Assembly (NCBI GenBank): GCA_031763025.1
Contig: JASSKH010000016.1
Location: 4,774,001-4,838,000 of the forward strand
Direction: 5' to 3'
DNA: 64,000 bases
Origin: Macrocystis pyrifera
Taxonomy: Eukaryota > Sar > Phaeophyceae > Laminariales > Laminariaceae
Part shown: piece by piece, positions 33,291 through 46,700 of the stretch
How positions within the stretch are numbered: position 1 is the first letter of the stretch
Layout: each line of letters starts with the position of its first letter
The notes under the pieces: generated by a model
The model's input: only the letters and a program-made list of their open reading frames with translations
What the model was told of the DNA's origin: nothing
Databases searched by the model: none
Made by a program: the position numbers and the translations under genes

Positions 33291-36200
33291 TTACGCTGCC
33301 CGTGGGTGCTTGCCCTCTCCAGTCATCTGCCAGGCGACCTCTTCTCCAGCCCGAAGGGGCACCACCTGCGTTTGTCCGAACGTATAAGAAGCTGGGACCA
33401 CCCACTTCTCCTTGGTGAGGGTTTGTACACCGTCGTTCCGAGGAAGACCGTAAAAATCCGCCCCGTAGTGACTGCAAAAACTAGCCAGCCTGCCGACAAA
33501 AGCGAGAACAGGCTTGGTCAGCTACGCAATACTCTACGAAGTACAAGTACTGGTATCAAACAACGCTGTTGGTTCAAGATTATCTGCAGCTGGCCCGTCG
33601 TAACTCGATTTCAGAGTTGCTGACGACAGCAGAAAGTCTCGTCTCGAGTGTGCTGTAGGTAATCGTTCGGATGATCGTCTACGCCACGTACTGCGTCAAA
33701 ACTAGCACGGGCTACAACAGCCCTTTTAGAAGGCCGGTCTCAGTGACCGTGCGGTACACAGTAAAAACTACCAGCATAGTGTAATAGCATAGTCTAAAGT
33801 GTCGACATCTACAAATCGTTCTGTTAAGTAGTTCAATAATAGTCTGCAATATAGCCACGGGGAACCGGCATGGGATCGGCAATGGGTTCTTCTCTTTACA
33901 AGACGAAGGCTATGTGATGGGTGTGCACGTTTCATCGTCGAACTCTGGGCATGAAAAACTCACAATCGTGTCTTACGGACCTGTCAAGAGTTCCTTCGCT
34001 CTCGAACACCTCGCAGTAAAGCTCAAGGGCAGCATGGCCCGTAAAGATTCCAGCGCAACCTGCACCTCAACATGCAATGGAAACACAAAACGAGGGAGTT
34101 TTCAGTTTTTCGTAGCGCCTTGTAGTGCGCAATTGCATTAACTGGCGTATCCGCGATGCCAATTTGATCACCGGGAGGACATCGCATCCAACGATGTACC
34201 TTGTGAAGCTCTCCATGTGAAACGGCTCCACAAGTGGCTACCCAGTCGCACGTGCTACAGCAGGGTTACGCTTGTCTCACCGCATGCAGAAATCTTGGCT
34301 TCTTGCGCATGTGGCGCCGTGTCCGTGCCAAGAAAGAACTTCGGGTTCCCGCTGGTAGCCGCTTTAACCAGGTCTAGTCGGTGCGTCTCGCGCTTGAGCA
34401 CGGGTAGACAGTACATATGTGGACGAATGCCCCCCTGTCACGTGCGAACGTTCGTCACGAACACGAGGCGTTAATGACAAAAAAACGGCGAATCAACCGT
34501 GACATGTGCACGATGAATGCAAGCGGAAACGGATCGTTACAATTGTGACGCAAAAAAGTATTACTGATGTTCAAGGGAAAAAAAAAATCCAGCTCCAGGC
34601 TATCTCCGCCGATTTTCGGGATAACGTTAAAAATTATCAGCCAACTACTGTACCTGAAAAATCGCGTTGCGGTTGTAGAGCAGGTGCTGCGGGGTTATGG
34701 TGGCCGCCACGTTGGGTGGAGCAGCTGTCACGAAAGCTACGGCTTCCGAAGTTGTGATGTGCTCCATCACGATTTTCAGCTTCGGCATTCTCTCCACGAG
34801 CGGCTGGACAAATACGGCATGGTGAGCGGCGCACGGAGTATTGAGTTGATCGCGCCAAGTTTCCAGCGCTCAAGAACCAACCGTGGCAGAAAACGGACGT
34901 CAGCCAGGCACACCGCACGGCACGCGGTCAGGAGTATCTTACTATCGTAATTGTTTTCCAATTTGAGTTAATCAATAACTCCTCTTTCCCGCCTCACCCC
35001 GCACGATTTTTTATGCTCGGCGACCTTGTGGACAAGCTACGCTTCACAGGTGTCTGTCCTTCTCTTCCCCGATACATGCTGGTTTTTATCGTGCATAAGG
35101 TTCAGCATTCCCACTGCTCCTCCGTTTTCATCGGACTTTGCCCACTCACGCTCTCGCGCTACACGTATGAGCGACTATTGTAGCTGTTAATCCAAGTTAG
35201 TCAACGAATAGTTTCAAGCATCAAAATTGCAAACCACTCACGGGGGAACCGAAACGAACGCACGCGAACGGAATATGGCCGTTCGGCAATGTCGGGGCTT
35301 GGCATAGTGCACGTGCTCGTGAAGACCTTCGCTCGAAGAACGCAAAGACAGCAGCAAACGAGCAGCAAGTGCATTCACCTTGATCACTTCTTCGATGAAC
35401 CTAGCTTCTTTATCGAATATGTCGACTCCTGCCGTAGTCACTTCCCCATGTATCAGCAAAGGCATCCCCACCTCCGCCATCGCCTGGAAAAAATACCACC
35501 GAACACAGAGCGCACCATTGATTCTCGTCAGGGCTTTCACCCCGACAACTGCAGCACTTTGCTTACAAAACACGTGGCTTCTCGAGGCATTCTCAGCAAT
35601 CGTGCAGGCATCGAGACCACAAAAACCGCGCGTAAGCAAATATGTCGTCAAGATCAACCTAATTAATTTCACGGCCAGAGCACCAACGCATTCGACTCAA
35701 AACTCAATGCACCAATCCAATTCAACACCCAAAAATAATACTTAACAATGAAGCTGAGTTCGCATCGGGACCGTGATAGTACCCACCTCCATGGTGGGGG
35801 CTACCTTGGCTAAGTCCGTCACACCCGAGTCCGAGTTTGTGGTAGCCCCTGTTGCATGCATGTCAGGAAAACAATCCAAACCGCTGTTGGTTGACCAGGG
35901 GCTTGCGCACATATAAACTACACGACGCCAGATACCTGCAGTTTTTCAAACCATGTTCTTCTCTTCAGAAGAGCATGCCGACGCCGAACTCGACTCACGG
36001 CTGTTTTCACGCCCAGTGAGCGCGTAATTTTTTTTTACCGACGCAACATGCTGAAAGTACAAAAATGTGCAGTGGGGGAAGTGGAAGGCAAAAACCTGTA
36101 AAACCACCGCGACAACAAAGTACGTAAACACGGCGGTGGTATTGTGTTGCGCTTTAACGTCTTGCTGCAGTGGGTGTTTGAACCAACAATGGAATAGGTA

Positions 36201-39200
36201 CGCTTCATTTGCGCGATCCAACGCACATAGAGTAGTCGGGATTAGAGCCGTCATCTGCGAGTGAGTCCAAGCGCTCAACTGCTAAACAGTGGGCAGAGAG
36301 ACAACGCGCCAGTCGCACCTGCCGGGTAGAGCTTAACGGCATAAACATGCCCACTAGCTTTGGCCTTCCGTATCTCTTCCGGCCTGTCATGGACAAACAT
36401 ACGTGCAAAAATGTCGTGCACCGTGCAAGGAGGGGGGGGGTTCGGGACTGCTGACCAGAAGCTCATTGTGACCGGAAACCTTGCTTGTCAGCTCTTGCCT
36501 CCGCCTCCATGAATCAGTGGGGCCGAAGCGGAATTCCACGCTGCCCTGCACTTTCCTGTGCAGTGTGCATTCGATGTCTACATGCTTGTGAGACACCCGC
36601 ATCAAGCGGTAAAGGCGGAACGTACTTTCTACCCAGTGGTGAAAGCGGCACGTTCTACTTTAATATCCAAAACACTATGCAATGTCAGCTGGATGTTGGT
36701 ACACACGGACTCAAGACCGCAGTCCAGAATACGAGCATAGCGCCCTGAGGTATATATACGGCCACATATAACACATGTCATAAGCAAACCGACGATAAGC
36801 TTGATGCTTCCTGTATGTCACCCTCTGCTTAAGCCGTTCTAAGTTCCGTATGTAGAGACACCTACGTGATTGCCGTACACAGTTAACGTGGCACGGTTGT
36901 TTCAAGGGGATACATCGGTCCTTCATGAACAATTGATCTAATTTACTCTATTTTTGAGTGCTACGATTCGTGTGAATCGCCAAAAAAAATGGCCTAAAGT
37001 GGTTGAATAATCGCTGAAATTAGCACCTTCGGGTATGTACAGCGGCAAAACAAGTAAAAAAAAACGCTAAAAAAAAACAACAACAGCACGTACCTGGTAC
37101 GCGGTAATGAAAGCTTTGCTTGCAGAACTTCGAATTCATCGACGTCGGTAGCCTTTTCGGTAAGCCAAGCACATCAGACATCTTTAGCTCTCGGGCCACA
37201 CTCGTGTTCATGTGCGAACAGAGTTACGGCGCATCGAAAATCGGACAATTCAGGCCGAAATGACTCTTCGACAGTCAAATTGGTCATACGTCGGGACCAC
37301 CTCGCATTCTTATAGATCTGTATGTAGAGCCCTGTTACCCCGAGAGACTGTTCGAAATGGGTTTTCCGAGGTGAGCCCTGAAGGTCAGCAGTGGCGGGCA
37401 CACCGTTTGGTCGGGAGAATACTCGCACCGTTGTCATCCCCGCCTCCCGGTGTTATTGCGAAGATGTTTGCATGAAGGAAAATGGGACCCATACTTCGAG
37501 GATCGGGTTCTCCACCCATACCGAAATTCGTGCGACTCCCGCAAGTACAAGTTGCGCTGTTGCTCATCAGCTACCACGTACAAAGAAAATTATCCAACGT
37601 TCGCTCATTCAGCACATGCACGGGCGAAAATCCCTCGGTTCCCAACGGCATACCCGGCCCGAGAAGGCCCGGTGGGTCTGTAACATCGCAAAAAAGTGCC
37701 ACGAGGCACGATTTTTCGACACACAGAGGAGAGACAAGCCCAAGAACTTCAGTGACGACCGCACTGAGTCATGTGGTCGTGTAGATCTCTTGAGGGGCTG
37801 CGATGGTGCCGTGCTCTCAGAAATCTGGTTGTGCCCCCTTACGGGAAGCTACAGGACCCTGTCTATTTTGTTTTGATTTGTCGCAGATCTGTTCCTATAT
37901 GATACCTGGTATACATCACGACGAAGTCGTTCATTGATCCTTCTACTAAAAAAACAACGGTTTCAATTTTTCAACACAACAAAAACTCTGTCTTTACGTA
38001 GAATGACTGAATTACACTGACAACACACGACGGCTGTGGGCCGAGAAAGGTGGGCAATCTTAACCCTTTTAGGACTGCAGTCTCTTGAGATCAGTTCTGG
38101 GGACGAATTACTTGGAATTTGAGTGGTTTGTCCCCAACACGGGACTGCAGTACTAAAAGCTTACTTTCCAGACTACTTTATCCGAAAAAAGCAGGTTCCT
38201 GCTACCGGTAGGTTGGTATTTGTGCTCACGTGGACTTGTCCGTCATGTATAGCGTCATCAAAGGAGTGAAGTCCACCCCGTCTGGCACGCATGCGAGGAT
38301 GCGCTGGAGAACAGAAAAATCAGTTGAGGGAACGTAAGATTTTCGTCAGCCGGTCTGCCAAGTGGCGTAAAGTGTTCGTCCACTAGGCACAGAGTTGGTC
38401 CGTTTGATCAGAAGCCGGATTTTTAACAAAATGTGCTGCTTCTTGTACGTAAAGTAGTATGAATAATACTAATAATGAGAGTAGGGTGCCTTGTTTTGAG
38501 TTTCTCTGTTTGTGTGTCATCATGATTCGACATTTTTTCCGGCCACGTTTGTCGACCGCGCTCAACGCACACGGCACCAATTCCAGTCCTGGCGGGTTCT
38601 GTGCACGCACAAACAAACTAAACCTTCTCGTGATAATGCGGTGGTAAGTCGTTCACAGTTGGTCGAGGCAACGTAGGCACATGGCTGGGCCATGGTTGAA
38701 AAAAAAAAGAACCAACAACCGTAAAATATCATAAAAGCTTTTGTTTTTCTAGTTCTACCTAACGAAACCCAACTCTACGAGTACTCGTGGGCAGACTGTG
38801 CCTATCCACAGCAACGTTCGGGCCATGTCCTCAAGACATGCTGCAGGTGGTGTTGTCAGGCCCACCCTCCTACTGATGAGGGAACGGAGAAGCAGGAGAA
38901 GATCTGTTGTAGATGTTGTACAGCCGTAGTAGTGGTGGCACCTGCTACGAGAAAAGCTCTGTTGGACACATGTCAGGTTGTACATTGTTCGTCTTCAAAT
39001 TACGAGTGCGGAACCAGGAAACACACAACAAAATCGAGCACGTGTACAAAGGGTTCAAGGGTTAAACCGATACAAAAGCCTGGGTAGAGCGACGCTAACC
39101 CTGGCCTCGTGTGTCCTACTGCTACTGCTACTGCTGCTGCTGCTGCTGCTGCTGCCTCTGCTGCTGCTGTTTGCTGCTGGAAAAGGTCTGCGGTAGATAT

Positions 39201-40321
39201 CGCACATCAGTAGTAGTGGTGGCACCTGCTACGAGGAGCTCTCTCTGTTGGACAAACATGTCAGGTGCATATTTTTCGTGTTCAAATTATGCCGAATTTC
39301 GAGTTCGGAACCAGCAAACACACGACAAAATCGAGCACGTGTACAAAGGGTTCAAGGGTGCGACGCTGACGCTGGCCTCGTGTGTCCTACTGCTGCTGCT
39401 GCTGCTCTTGGAGAAGCTCTGCTGTAGATGTCGTACGTCAGTAGTAGCAATGGTGGCACCTGCTACGAGAAGCTCTTTTTGTTGGACAAAACATGTCAGG
39501 AACGGATTTTTTTTTTTTTTTTTCGAAACGTGTCAGGTTTTTCGGATTTTTCGTCTTTAAATTAGTCGAATTTCGAGGTGGGAACCACGCACGTAGATGG
39601 TCGTTCGTGTTGGTTCAGCACGATACAAAGTAATCCGTACTCGCCCAGCATGATGCATCGCAGATATCAATACTGCAGGTATTACTGAGGTCGCGCCTTA
39701 TTACCACCAATTACTATTAGTAATAGTATGTAGACAACGGGATGACTGCTGTACGATACTCGTGCGTACGTACTGGTACGTACCCGGACGTACCATAGGT
39801 ACCAGGAACGATACCAGGTGCCGTATATCATACCAGGTGTCATAAGCATGTTAGTACCTGGTAAAACGAAGACAATACTTCTAGACTCGCACTTGAGCCA
39901 TGGTGTGTCTAATCTACAATGACGAGCACCGGAGGTGCGCGTGTACATACTGCGAGGGCGATTGCATGCGTACTCACTTGGCGGTAGTCCAGTGCCTCGT
40001 CTGTTGTAGTCACAGGTGGCTTGAGGTTGGGCATCGCGATCTGCCACAACGGATTCGTGAAGTCAGTATCAAAATAGAGATGCGGACGGCACACAGACAT
40101 ACAGCGCCCCCCGTCGAGAGATGCGAGATCAAAGACTGGTGTAATCGGCAAGCGATTTAGCAAGCCAAGGCGATGACAGCAGCTGCAAGTACTATCTATC
40201 TTACCGCCCGTCGAAACATCCTGCACGCGTGCTGCACCGTGTCCTTCAACACCTCCCCATCGCGGAAGTGATGATGGAAATCGTCTGCCGAAGGGATAGT
40301 GATTTTTACCCTACTTGTCAT
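33291..40321 (-). CDS. pyrC: dihydroorotase (monofunctional, bacterial PyrC type), ten exons
   Basis: Third step of de novo pyrimidine synthesis: reversible cyclisation of carbamoyl aspartate to dihydroorotate, Zn-dependent. Exons (minus): 40321-40205, 40040-39978, 38303-38230, 36383-36319, 35848-35787, 35483-35379, 34803-34654, 34434-34281, 34059-33981, 33489-33291. All borders are GT-AG and phases agree; the product is 355 residues, close to E. coli PyrC (348). Zinc and catalytic residues fall at the same numbers as I recall for E. coli: H16 and H18 in FHHHFRDG, the carbamylated K102 in AVKLYPAG, H139 in IHGEVT, H177 in VMEHITT, D250 in FLGTDTAPH. No CAD-type fusion partner and no obvious presequence. 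Introns 2, 3 and 6 carry repeats. It is divergent from EXO1. Confidence 0.95.
34975..35165 (-). mobile_element. tRNA-derived SINE, diverged copy 3 (body only)
   Basis: The reverse complement contains GCGCGAGAGCGTGAG, GAGCAGTGGGAATGCTGAAC and a GACACCTGTG...GCTTGTCCA stretch, matching the SINE body at 4840-5030. The tRNA-like head is not recognisable. It lies in pyrC intron 6 and is the oldest of the three copies by divergence. Confidence 0.65.
38060..38164. mobile_element. piggyBac-type MITE, decayed copy 2
   Basis: Starts TTAACCCTTTTAGGACTGCA and ends GGGACTGCAGTACTAAAAGC with the right TTAA decayed to TTAC. It shares ATTACTTGGAAT and TTTGTCCCCAA with the copy at 23801. Lies in pyrC intron 3. 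Confidence 0.7.
38780..39560. repeat. tandem block with CTG trinucleotide runs
   Basis: Three diverged copies of a roughly 300-bp unit with GCACCTGCTACGAG, GTTGGACA(A)ACATGTCAGG and CGAGCACGTGTACAAAGGG. CTG runs are expanded at about 39118-39175 and shorter at 39390-39412. The block lies in pyrC intron 2. Confidence 0.8.
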
Positions 40322-40789
40322 ACTCGGAGCTTCTGAACTGATGGTTGCAGAGAGGGAACAACAGAGCTCCAAAAACAGGCGGCGGCCGGGGCGGGCACAA
40401 GTGACAAGAGCCAGACCGCGAGAAGATATGGTGCTGCTGCGCCGTGCGTGTGCCGTATGTAGTCGTGGACGCGGAGTGGACGGGAACCAAGGACCAGAGG
40501 AACTAAATCCAGAACCTGTACGCCATCCAGGTCTATATAAAAATATTTTAAAAAGCGAACCACTTTCCACTTTCTCAAGCAACGGACATCAATAGTGGAA
40601 CGAGAGTACTTGCTGTTGCCAAGCAAGAGACAAGAACACGAGCACGGTGGTCTTCAGCTGTTATACTTGTGCAGGGGGAGGGCTTGTCTCTTGTGAGGTA
40701 ATTTCAATCCTGCATATAGAGGAGTTGGGGTCTGCTTCGTTGCTCCATCCATCTCCCGTTAGCTGGAGAAGGGCGCTCTGCTCGACGCC
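40322..40789. promoter_or_regulatory. probable bidirectional promoter between pyrC and EXO1
   Basis: The 468 bp between the two start codons must hold the 5' leaders and core promoters of both genes unless leader introns exist. I see no clear TATA box in a useful place (TATAAAAATATTTTAAAA at 40535-40552 is the only AT-rich stretch) and no other element that I can name. Confidence 0.55.
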
Positions 40790-43700
40790 ATGGGCATCCC
40801 CGGATTGCTGGGCGCCCTCAAGAGCGTGACATATCCGACCCACATCAGCCAATACCGGGGCCTCAATGCTGGGGTCGATGCCTACTGCTGGTGAGGTTGA
40901 CAAGCGTGTGCTGTCTACACCCTGAATATGGATATGTTGCTGCCCTCGTTTCATGCCGAACATCAGTATGCTTCAAGTGTGTATCCCCACATGGGTCGGA
41001 CACACCATACAGCAGTAGTCTACACGTGTACGTGCTTCTACAAACACGGCGAAATAGCCAACCGTCAGCGGAGCAAACCGAGGGGAGAGCACCTCGCAAA
41101 TCGTGTTGCTTCAGGACCGCACCTTGCATGTGTCGCCGGGTTGATCGTAGCATACTGTTCTTGTTGCAAGGCTTCGCATCTGATTCATGGCGTGCTGATA
41201 GGTCACACCGATGTCACATTGTCGCGACGCTGGTGTAAAACTGATCGTTTTTTTTTGTACCCCTGAGAGCGAGAGGAAACCCCTGTACCTGGTATGCTTT
41301 TCCGTCTTGTCTCTATTATATCCGCAAGGCTTCATCGCGGAGCTTTCAGCTGCGGGACGGAGCTTTGCACCGGTGTACCCACCGACAAGTGAGTGGGGCC
41401 TGACGTTCCGCACATACAGGGCTTTGTTGTCAACCAAGTAGAATCTCGCTAGCCTAGGACGAAATAATCTCCATTCAAGACCTATGCCAATGGAAACGCA
41501 AAGTTTCCATAAAAGTTTGAATTCCAAAGATACCCGTCAGAAATTTTCAGGTACAGCTTGCTATGGGCACGTTTCTTCAAACGGAAAGTAAACTTTTGGA
41601 AAAGGCCGAAAAAATCAAATATGGGGCCGATATTGGGCCAAGATCGGCTTCAGCAAAACTCAGACGGATGTTTGGTTCGACGCGGCGAGATTCCGAGACC
41701 TCGACAGACATGGGTCGACAAAACCAACGACTGGGTCATGAATTCTGAACAGAGTGCGCTCGTTAGGGGCTCCGACCCACCCTAGGGTCACCGTGTTCAC
41801 ACAATGACCTGTGACGTGTGGCGGGCGCTGACCAGGCGTACGATAAAAAGGCATTTAGCCGCTGGTGTGCACAAAACAAAAGACAAAATTTCTCGATTCG
41901 TCTCGAATGGCAAAAAACAGGCTTTTTTTAGGTTTGGGAGGATACCGCAAGACGCCGCCGGCAAGCTCTCGCTCCCTAGAGCATGGATCCACTTTCTATC
42001 TTCGAGGCCGTCATCTGTACTCGTTGGTCTTGCCCGACACCAAGCGGGTTGGCCGTGGGCTGAGTCTATATCGAGATCGAGCGTCGATCGTCGCACGAGC
42101 TGATTTTTATCAGCATGCTGACAATTTGCAACGAGAGAAAACAAAATGCACCGCCTGCAGCCGTTAGAAAAAAAAAAAAAAATCTAACATTTTTTCCCTT
42201 TTTTCCCACAGCAGCGGTACGAGGATATTTTCGGCTGTTTTTTTAAAGCAATATTTTTGAAAGAGACCTTTTGGACTTCGCGTTTCCATTGACATAGGTT
42301 TAAGTAAGGGGTGGTGCATCTTATCTTGTGCCTCGAGAAGCGCAAGGCCTACTGCTGAACTTGGAATGTACGTATGATACGATACCAGGTGCATCGTTTT
42401 CTTCTTCGTCGAGGCAACTCGACCCCATGACAACCTGGGTTTGGTTGATGTCGGTTGATTGATTGGTTGATACTCTATTCTGGTATATTGGTACAACCGC
42501 GGAACTTTGCGTTGTGCGTTGCGCATATCACATTAAGCTCATCGTACCATTCTGGGCCATGTCCACGATTCGTAAGGCGAATCACTATGCCGTCGGATAC
42601 GTGGATCGAAAAAGCTGGTTCCCGATCGGAGACAAAATCGGGCTTTTTTACACTGTTGAAAAAAAAGCCTTTTTCGATTCCATTCGTTTCGATCAAGCGA
42701 TTCGATCCGCGGGATGCGTGGATCGGATTTCTCGATCGAAAAAGTCTTTGAAGCCCTCTCCACACGTCTAAACACACACTCGGTCAAGCCACACAGCAGC
42801 AGCCTGTACACCTCTCCGGTGCTGGATCGACTGCTCTACAGCTGCTGATGCCGCTGATCACAGCGCAGGACCTCCTAGAAACCGCGAGCAGGACACGAAG
42901 CACTTTTCAACGCTCGTATCAAACTCCTCCAGAAAAAAAACACAAAAACCTGCAAACAACTACAAACTCGGCCCGACTGACGACAGGGGAGGCATCCAGA
43001 CACACCCCGTCGAATTCATAGTGGACCGGAAACCAACCTTTTCGATCCTTCCAATCCGGCGGCAGAATCAATAGCCTAGGGCTGTTTCCTGTCGCATTTT
43101 CAGCTGTGCAGTTCGCAAATCGAAACAGTCTTCCTATGAGGATAAATCGGATTTGGTGTGCGTGCAGAGATTCGAGCAAACGCCGAGACCAACTGCTGTT
43201 GTTGTGGTCTGGCGCCGCGAAGAGGCGCGCCGCGCTGCACTGCGCGTAGAACCTAAGCGTCCGAGCCCACGCTGACTGCCTCTGGTCTGGCGGCGAAGAG
43301 ACATGCGGAGTGCGCTACGTATCAACCTGTCTTGGTATTTCGTATTTCACCATGTGACTGACGGCTGCTGCTGCTGTAGTCTACGAGTACGTGTCCACAG
43401 AGAGGTGCGCGCCGAGTGCGCTTCTCTTGGTCTCTACGCCCGAGCCCGCGCCAGTCGACTGTATTCTGGCCACAGAGAGACGCGCCGCCCACCGACTGCG
43501 CGTCGGGTGTGAAGCTACGTCGCTATCCAGCTGTGTCGCCATCCAACTCATGGATCGTTCTGCTGTTGCTTCTGTCTTGGATAAGATAATTTAGAGACCA
43601 TGTCATTTTTCGGTTCGAAAATCTCAGGTGGTCAGATTTGGGCCAAATCTGACGGCTTGGGCCATCGGATTCTCAAATCGTTTTTTTTTCCGGTCGGATT

Positions 43701-46700
43701 TTGCATTCGGACTGCATAAGCAGATCCTTTCTTTTTTGGGATCGAAAAATACTAATCTGAAGCTGGAAATCGAACCGCGTAGGAAACAGCCTAAAAGTCA
43801 CAAGCGTCTGCAGAACGGAAACCCAGAACGAAAACCCGGGTGAGGTCCCAGTATGAATTGGCAGTCCCCCAAAATCATGCACAAACAAGAAGAAGCGACA
43901 CAAAGCGCGTACCAGGTACCTACCGTTACGTACTACCGTAGTCCTATATCTCTACTTTAAGTATGTGAGCGCGCCATAAAAAGCTCCAGCTACGCACGTA
44001 CACACAACCGATACGCACGAAATATATCCTTTTTCCGACGCCTAGTATAGTACTGGCGTTCTCGAGAAAATTGGCTCATGTATCCCTAACCCTAACCCCT
44101 ACCCCAGTTCGTCTTCGCGAGCGAGGTGTGTGTATTGGGTATGAGCAGTCTACCTACAGCTCTAGCTTTCGGTTGCACGAAGACATAACGAGGGACCTGC
44201 TACGACAGACAGAGGAACTGAAAACATTGTTTGCCGAGGGCTAGTGTGTCGAAGTCCGTCTGCAGTGTGAGGTATCAGGTACTTGTTACCAAGTATCATG
44301 CACATTACCGGCATTTGTGGTCAAAATTCATACGCAAAACGTCAAGCAAGCAACCAGTCTAATCCCGGCGTACGCGTTGCTGTGGCGTGCTCTTTGGCAA
44401 CGTGAAGGTATATAGGCCTACGAGCGTAATACCGCATATACGCGTGCTACTCACATCGGGCAGATACAAGGCACTATAAATAGAGTTCTACATCTCAACA
44501 TGTGCGAAATTTACACATCCACCCGCGGTCGAAGTATTTCCCATCCTGATGAAGTGGTGGAGTTGTCGAATTCGCTGCGAAGATGGCACCGCCCGTCCTC
44601 CGTCCAGTATCGGCAATGTTTCATTGTCGCGCCCGTTCTCTGCCCAGTGTCGGCAAAGTTTCATTTGCCACTAATATTAGCTTCAGTAGTATGAGTTGTA
44701 AGGCGAGTATCGAGCAACTGTATGACCGTAGGGTCTACGACAGTGTTTGCAGCGTGTGATTCCATTTGGGTTTTGCTCTGAAAATATGCCAGGCATGAAG
44801 CACCCGACTGCTCGGGTACTCAGTTACACTCTGGGACTGCACAGATGGTGTTGCTTCATATACCTACGCCTTCAATGACTCGCATCTCGCAATTTCTGTG
44901 AGCGGCACCAAAGAAACGGTGCGCGCCAGCGGTCGTCGTTGGCTAGGGCTGGCGCACGCTACGCGTACACGATTGCTCTTCCTGGATACCACGTGGTTTT
45001 ATTGGAAACGAATGAGCTTTGCGCCAACGCTGGCCGCTGCCTCCTTCGCCAAGCAAAGACGTCGGAATGACAATGTGTACCGCTGTCTATCGTCGTACCT
45101 CTGTTTACGCTCATCACGGTCGCCAAGGAAAATTAAACTCACGATAGCATAGGTGTCATATGTAGTAGTCGATAGTGTAGTACGATTTCGCGACTTTTAA
45201 GGGGTCGGCAGGGGACTGTCCGCTGTAGCTAAAGGAATCAAGGCTCGCCTCACGGGCGTTCATGCTGCAAGCATCATACGCTTGTGACTTCTGGAATGTT
45301 TGCACTACTACAGTAGATATGCCTTCCAGTCACAATACATGTACCCAATCCGCGCGAATGCCCTCCGTTACTCTCTAAAAAAAACCGTTTACTCCAGATA
45401 CGTCACGTTCTGCATGAAGCGGGTTAACCTCCTACGAGGCCATGAGGTCGAGCCGATCATGGTGTTCGATGGAGCTAGCCTGCCGATGAAAGGAACCAAG
45501 CATATGGAGCGCAGACGGTGAGTTGCGGGACCGACAGTGGTCGGAAATGTTCAAAAGTCGGTGACGAATATGCCCTACCTTGCTGGTGCAGAGGAGGTAT
45601 ACCGTGTGTTTGTGTGACAGAACTGTACTAGCAGCACGTTGGTGTTATCCGAGAAGAGGGCACTGTGAGCGTCACAGAGTTTTCGGCCAAAAGAATTGAC
45701 TGCTGCTCAACCACACGCGGTCCAAAATAACTTGGCTGAAGTGTGACGGCATGGCTTGCGGCCCGCCCCGGCTGGAAAACAATGTTGCAGGAACCGGGAT
45801 TCGGCGAGAAGCAAGGGTAACGCGGCACTGGCGGCGGGAGAGACGGGCGCAGCAGCTCAACACTTTTCTAAAGCTGTTGCGGTCACGCACGAAATGGGCT
45901 TTCAAGCTTATCAAGGTAACACTTCTCGACCTTGGATCACCGGTGCCTGAAGAAGTTACCCGAAAAGCTTGGTGTATTCTACATGAGCTTTAAGCCGTCG
46001 CTGTAGGGTGTCTTGTGGGCCACTGCTGCTCAGCCTGCATGCGCAAGTTGGAGTGCCGCCCATACACACCTACAGGCGTTTCAAATAGTATGTGGGTGGT
46101 CGTCGCAGGGCTAGCCGAGCAGATGCCTCGCCCGTATCTGTCTCAAGTAAGTTTTTCCAGCACGGGGCCATGCCTTGTGTACGTGGGCGAGTGGCGTTAC
46201 CTTATCCGGAAAATCTGGCAATCTTCTCTGCATGCGATACTCCATGCGATACCCGTATGTTGGACTTAAGGTGTTTTCATCAGTTCCCCCAAAGAAAGCC
46301 TGGCACAGCTATGTAATCATGATTTTGTTTGAGTTTGAGCGTACAACAGAGTTTCTGCTGCCTATCTTGAAGCTACATCCCATTTACAACCGACGTTGTG
46401 CCACCGATCTTGAAGCTGCCCCGTGTTTTGATGCACGTGCGCGCAGGCGCTCCGGCATGCGGGGGTAAAACTCATCGTGGCGCCCTACGAAGCAGACGCG
46501 CAGTTGGCATATCTCAGTCGATCCGGGACGGTGGACGTCGTGATAACGGAGGACTCAGACTGCCTTCCTTATGGATGCAAGAAGGTAGTTGTGATGGTAA
46601 TAGCAGTTGACCCCATGGGAATCACAGTTGGCCGTTAAGTGCCTTGTTCCTCACATGCAGCCGTTATCGTGAAAAAAGTATTGTCCGTTGTTTTCGGTTT

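Noticed and set aside
33472-33489. A later acceptor (TTTTTGCAG) for the last pyrC exon
   Set aside because: Using it would drop six residues (LASFCS region) that match the length of PyrC proteins; the acceptor at GTCGGCAG restores them in phase.
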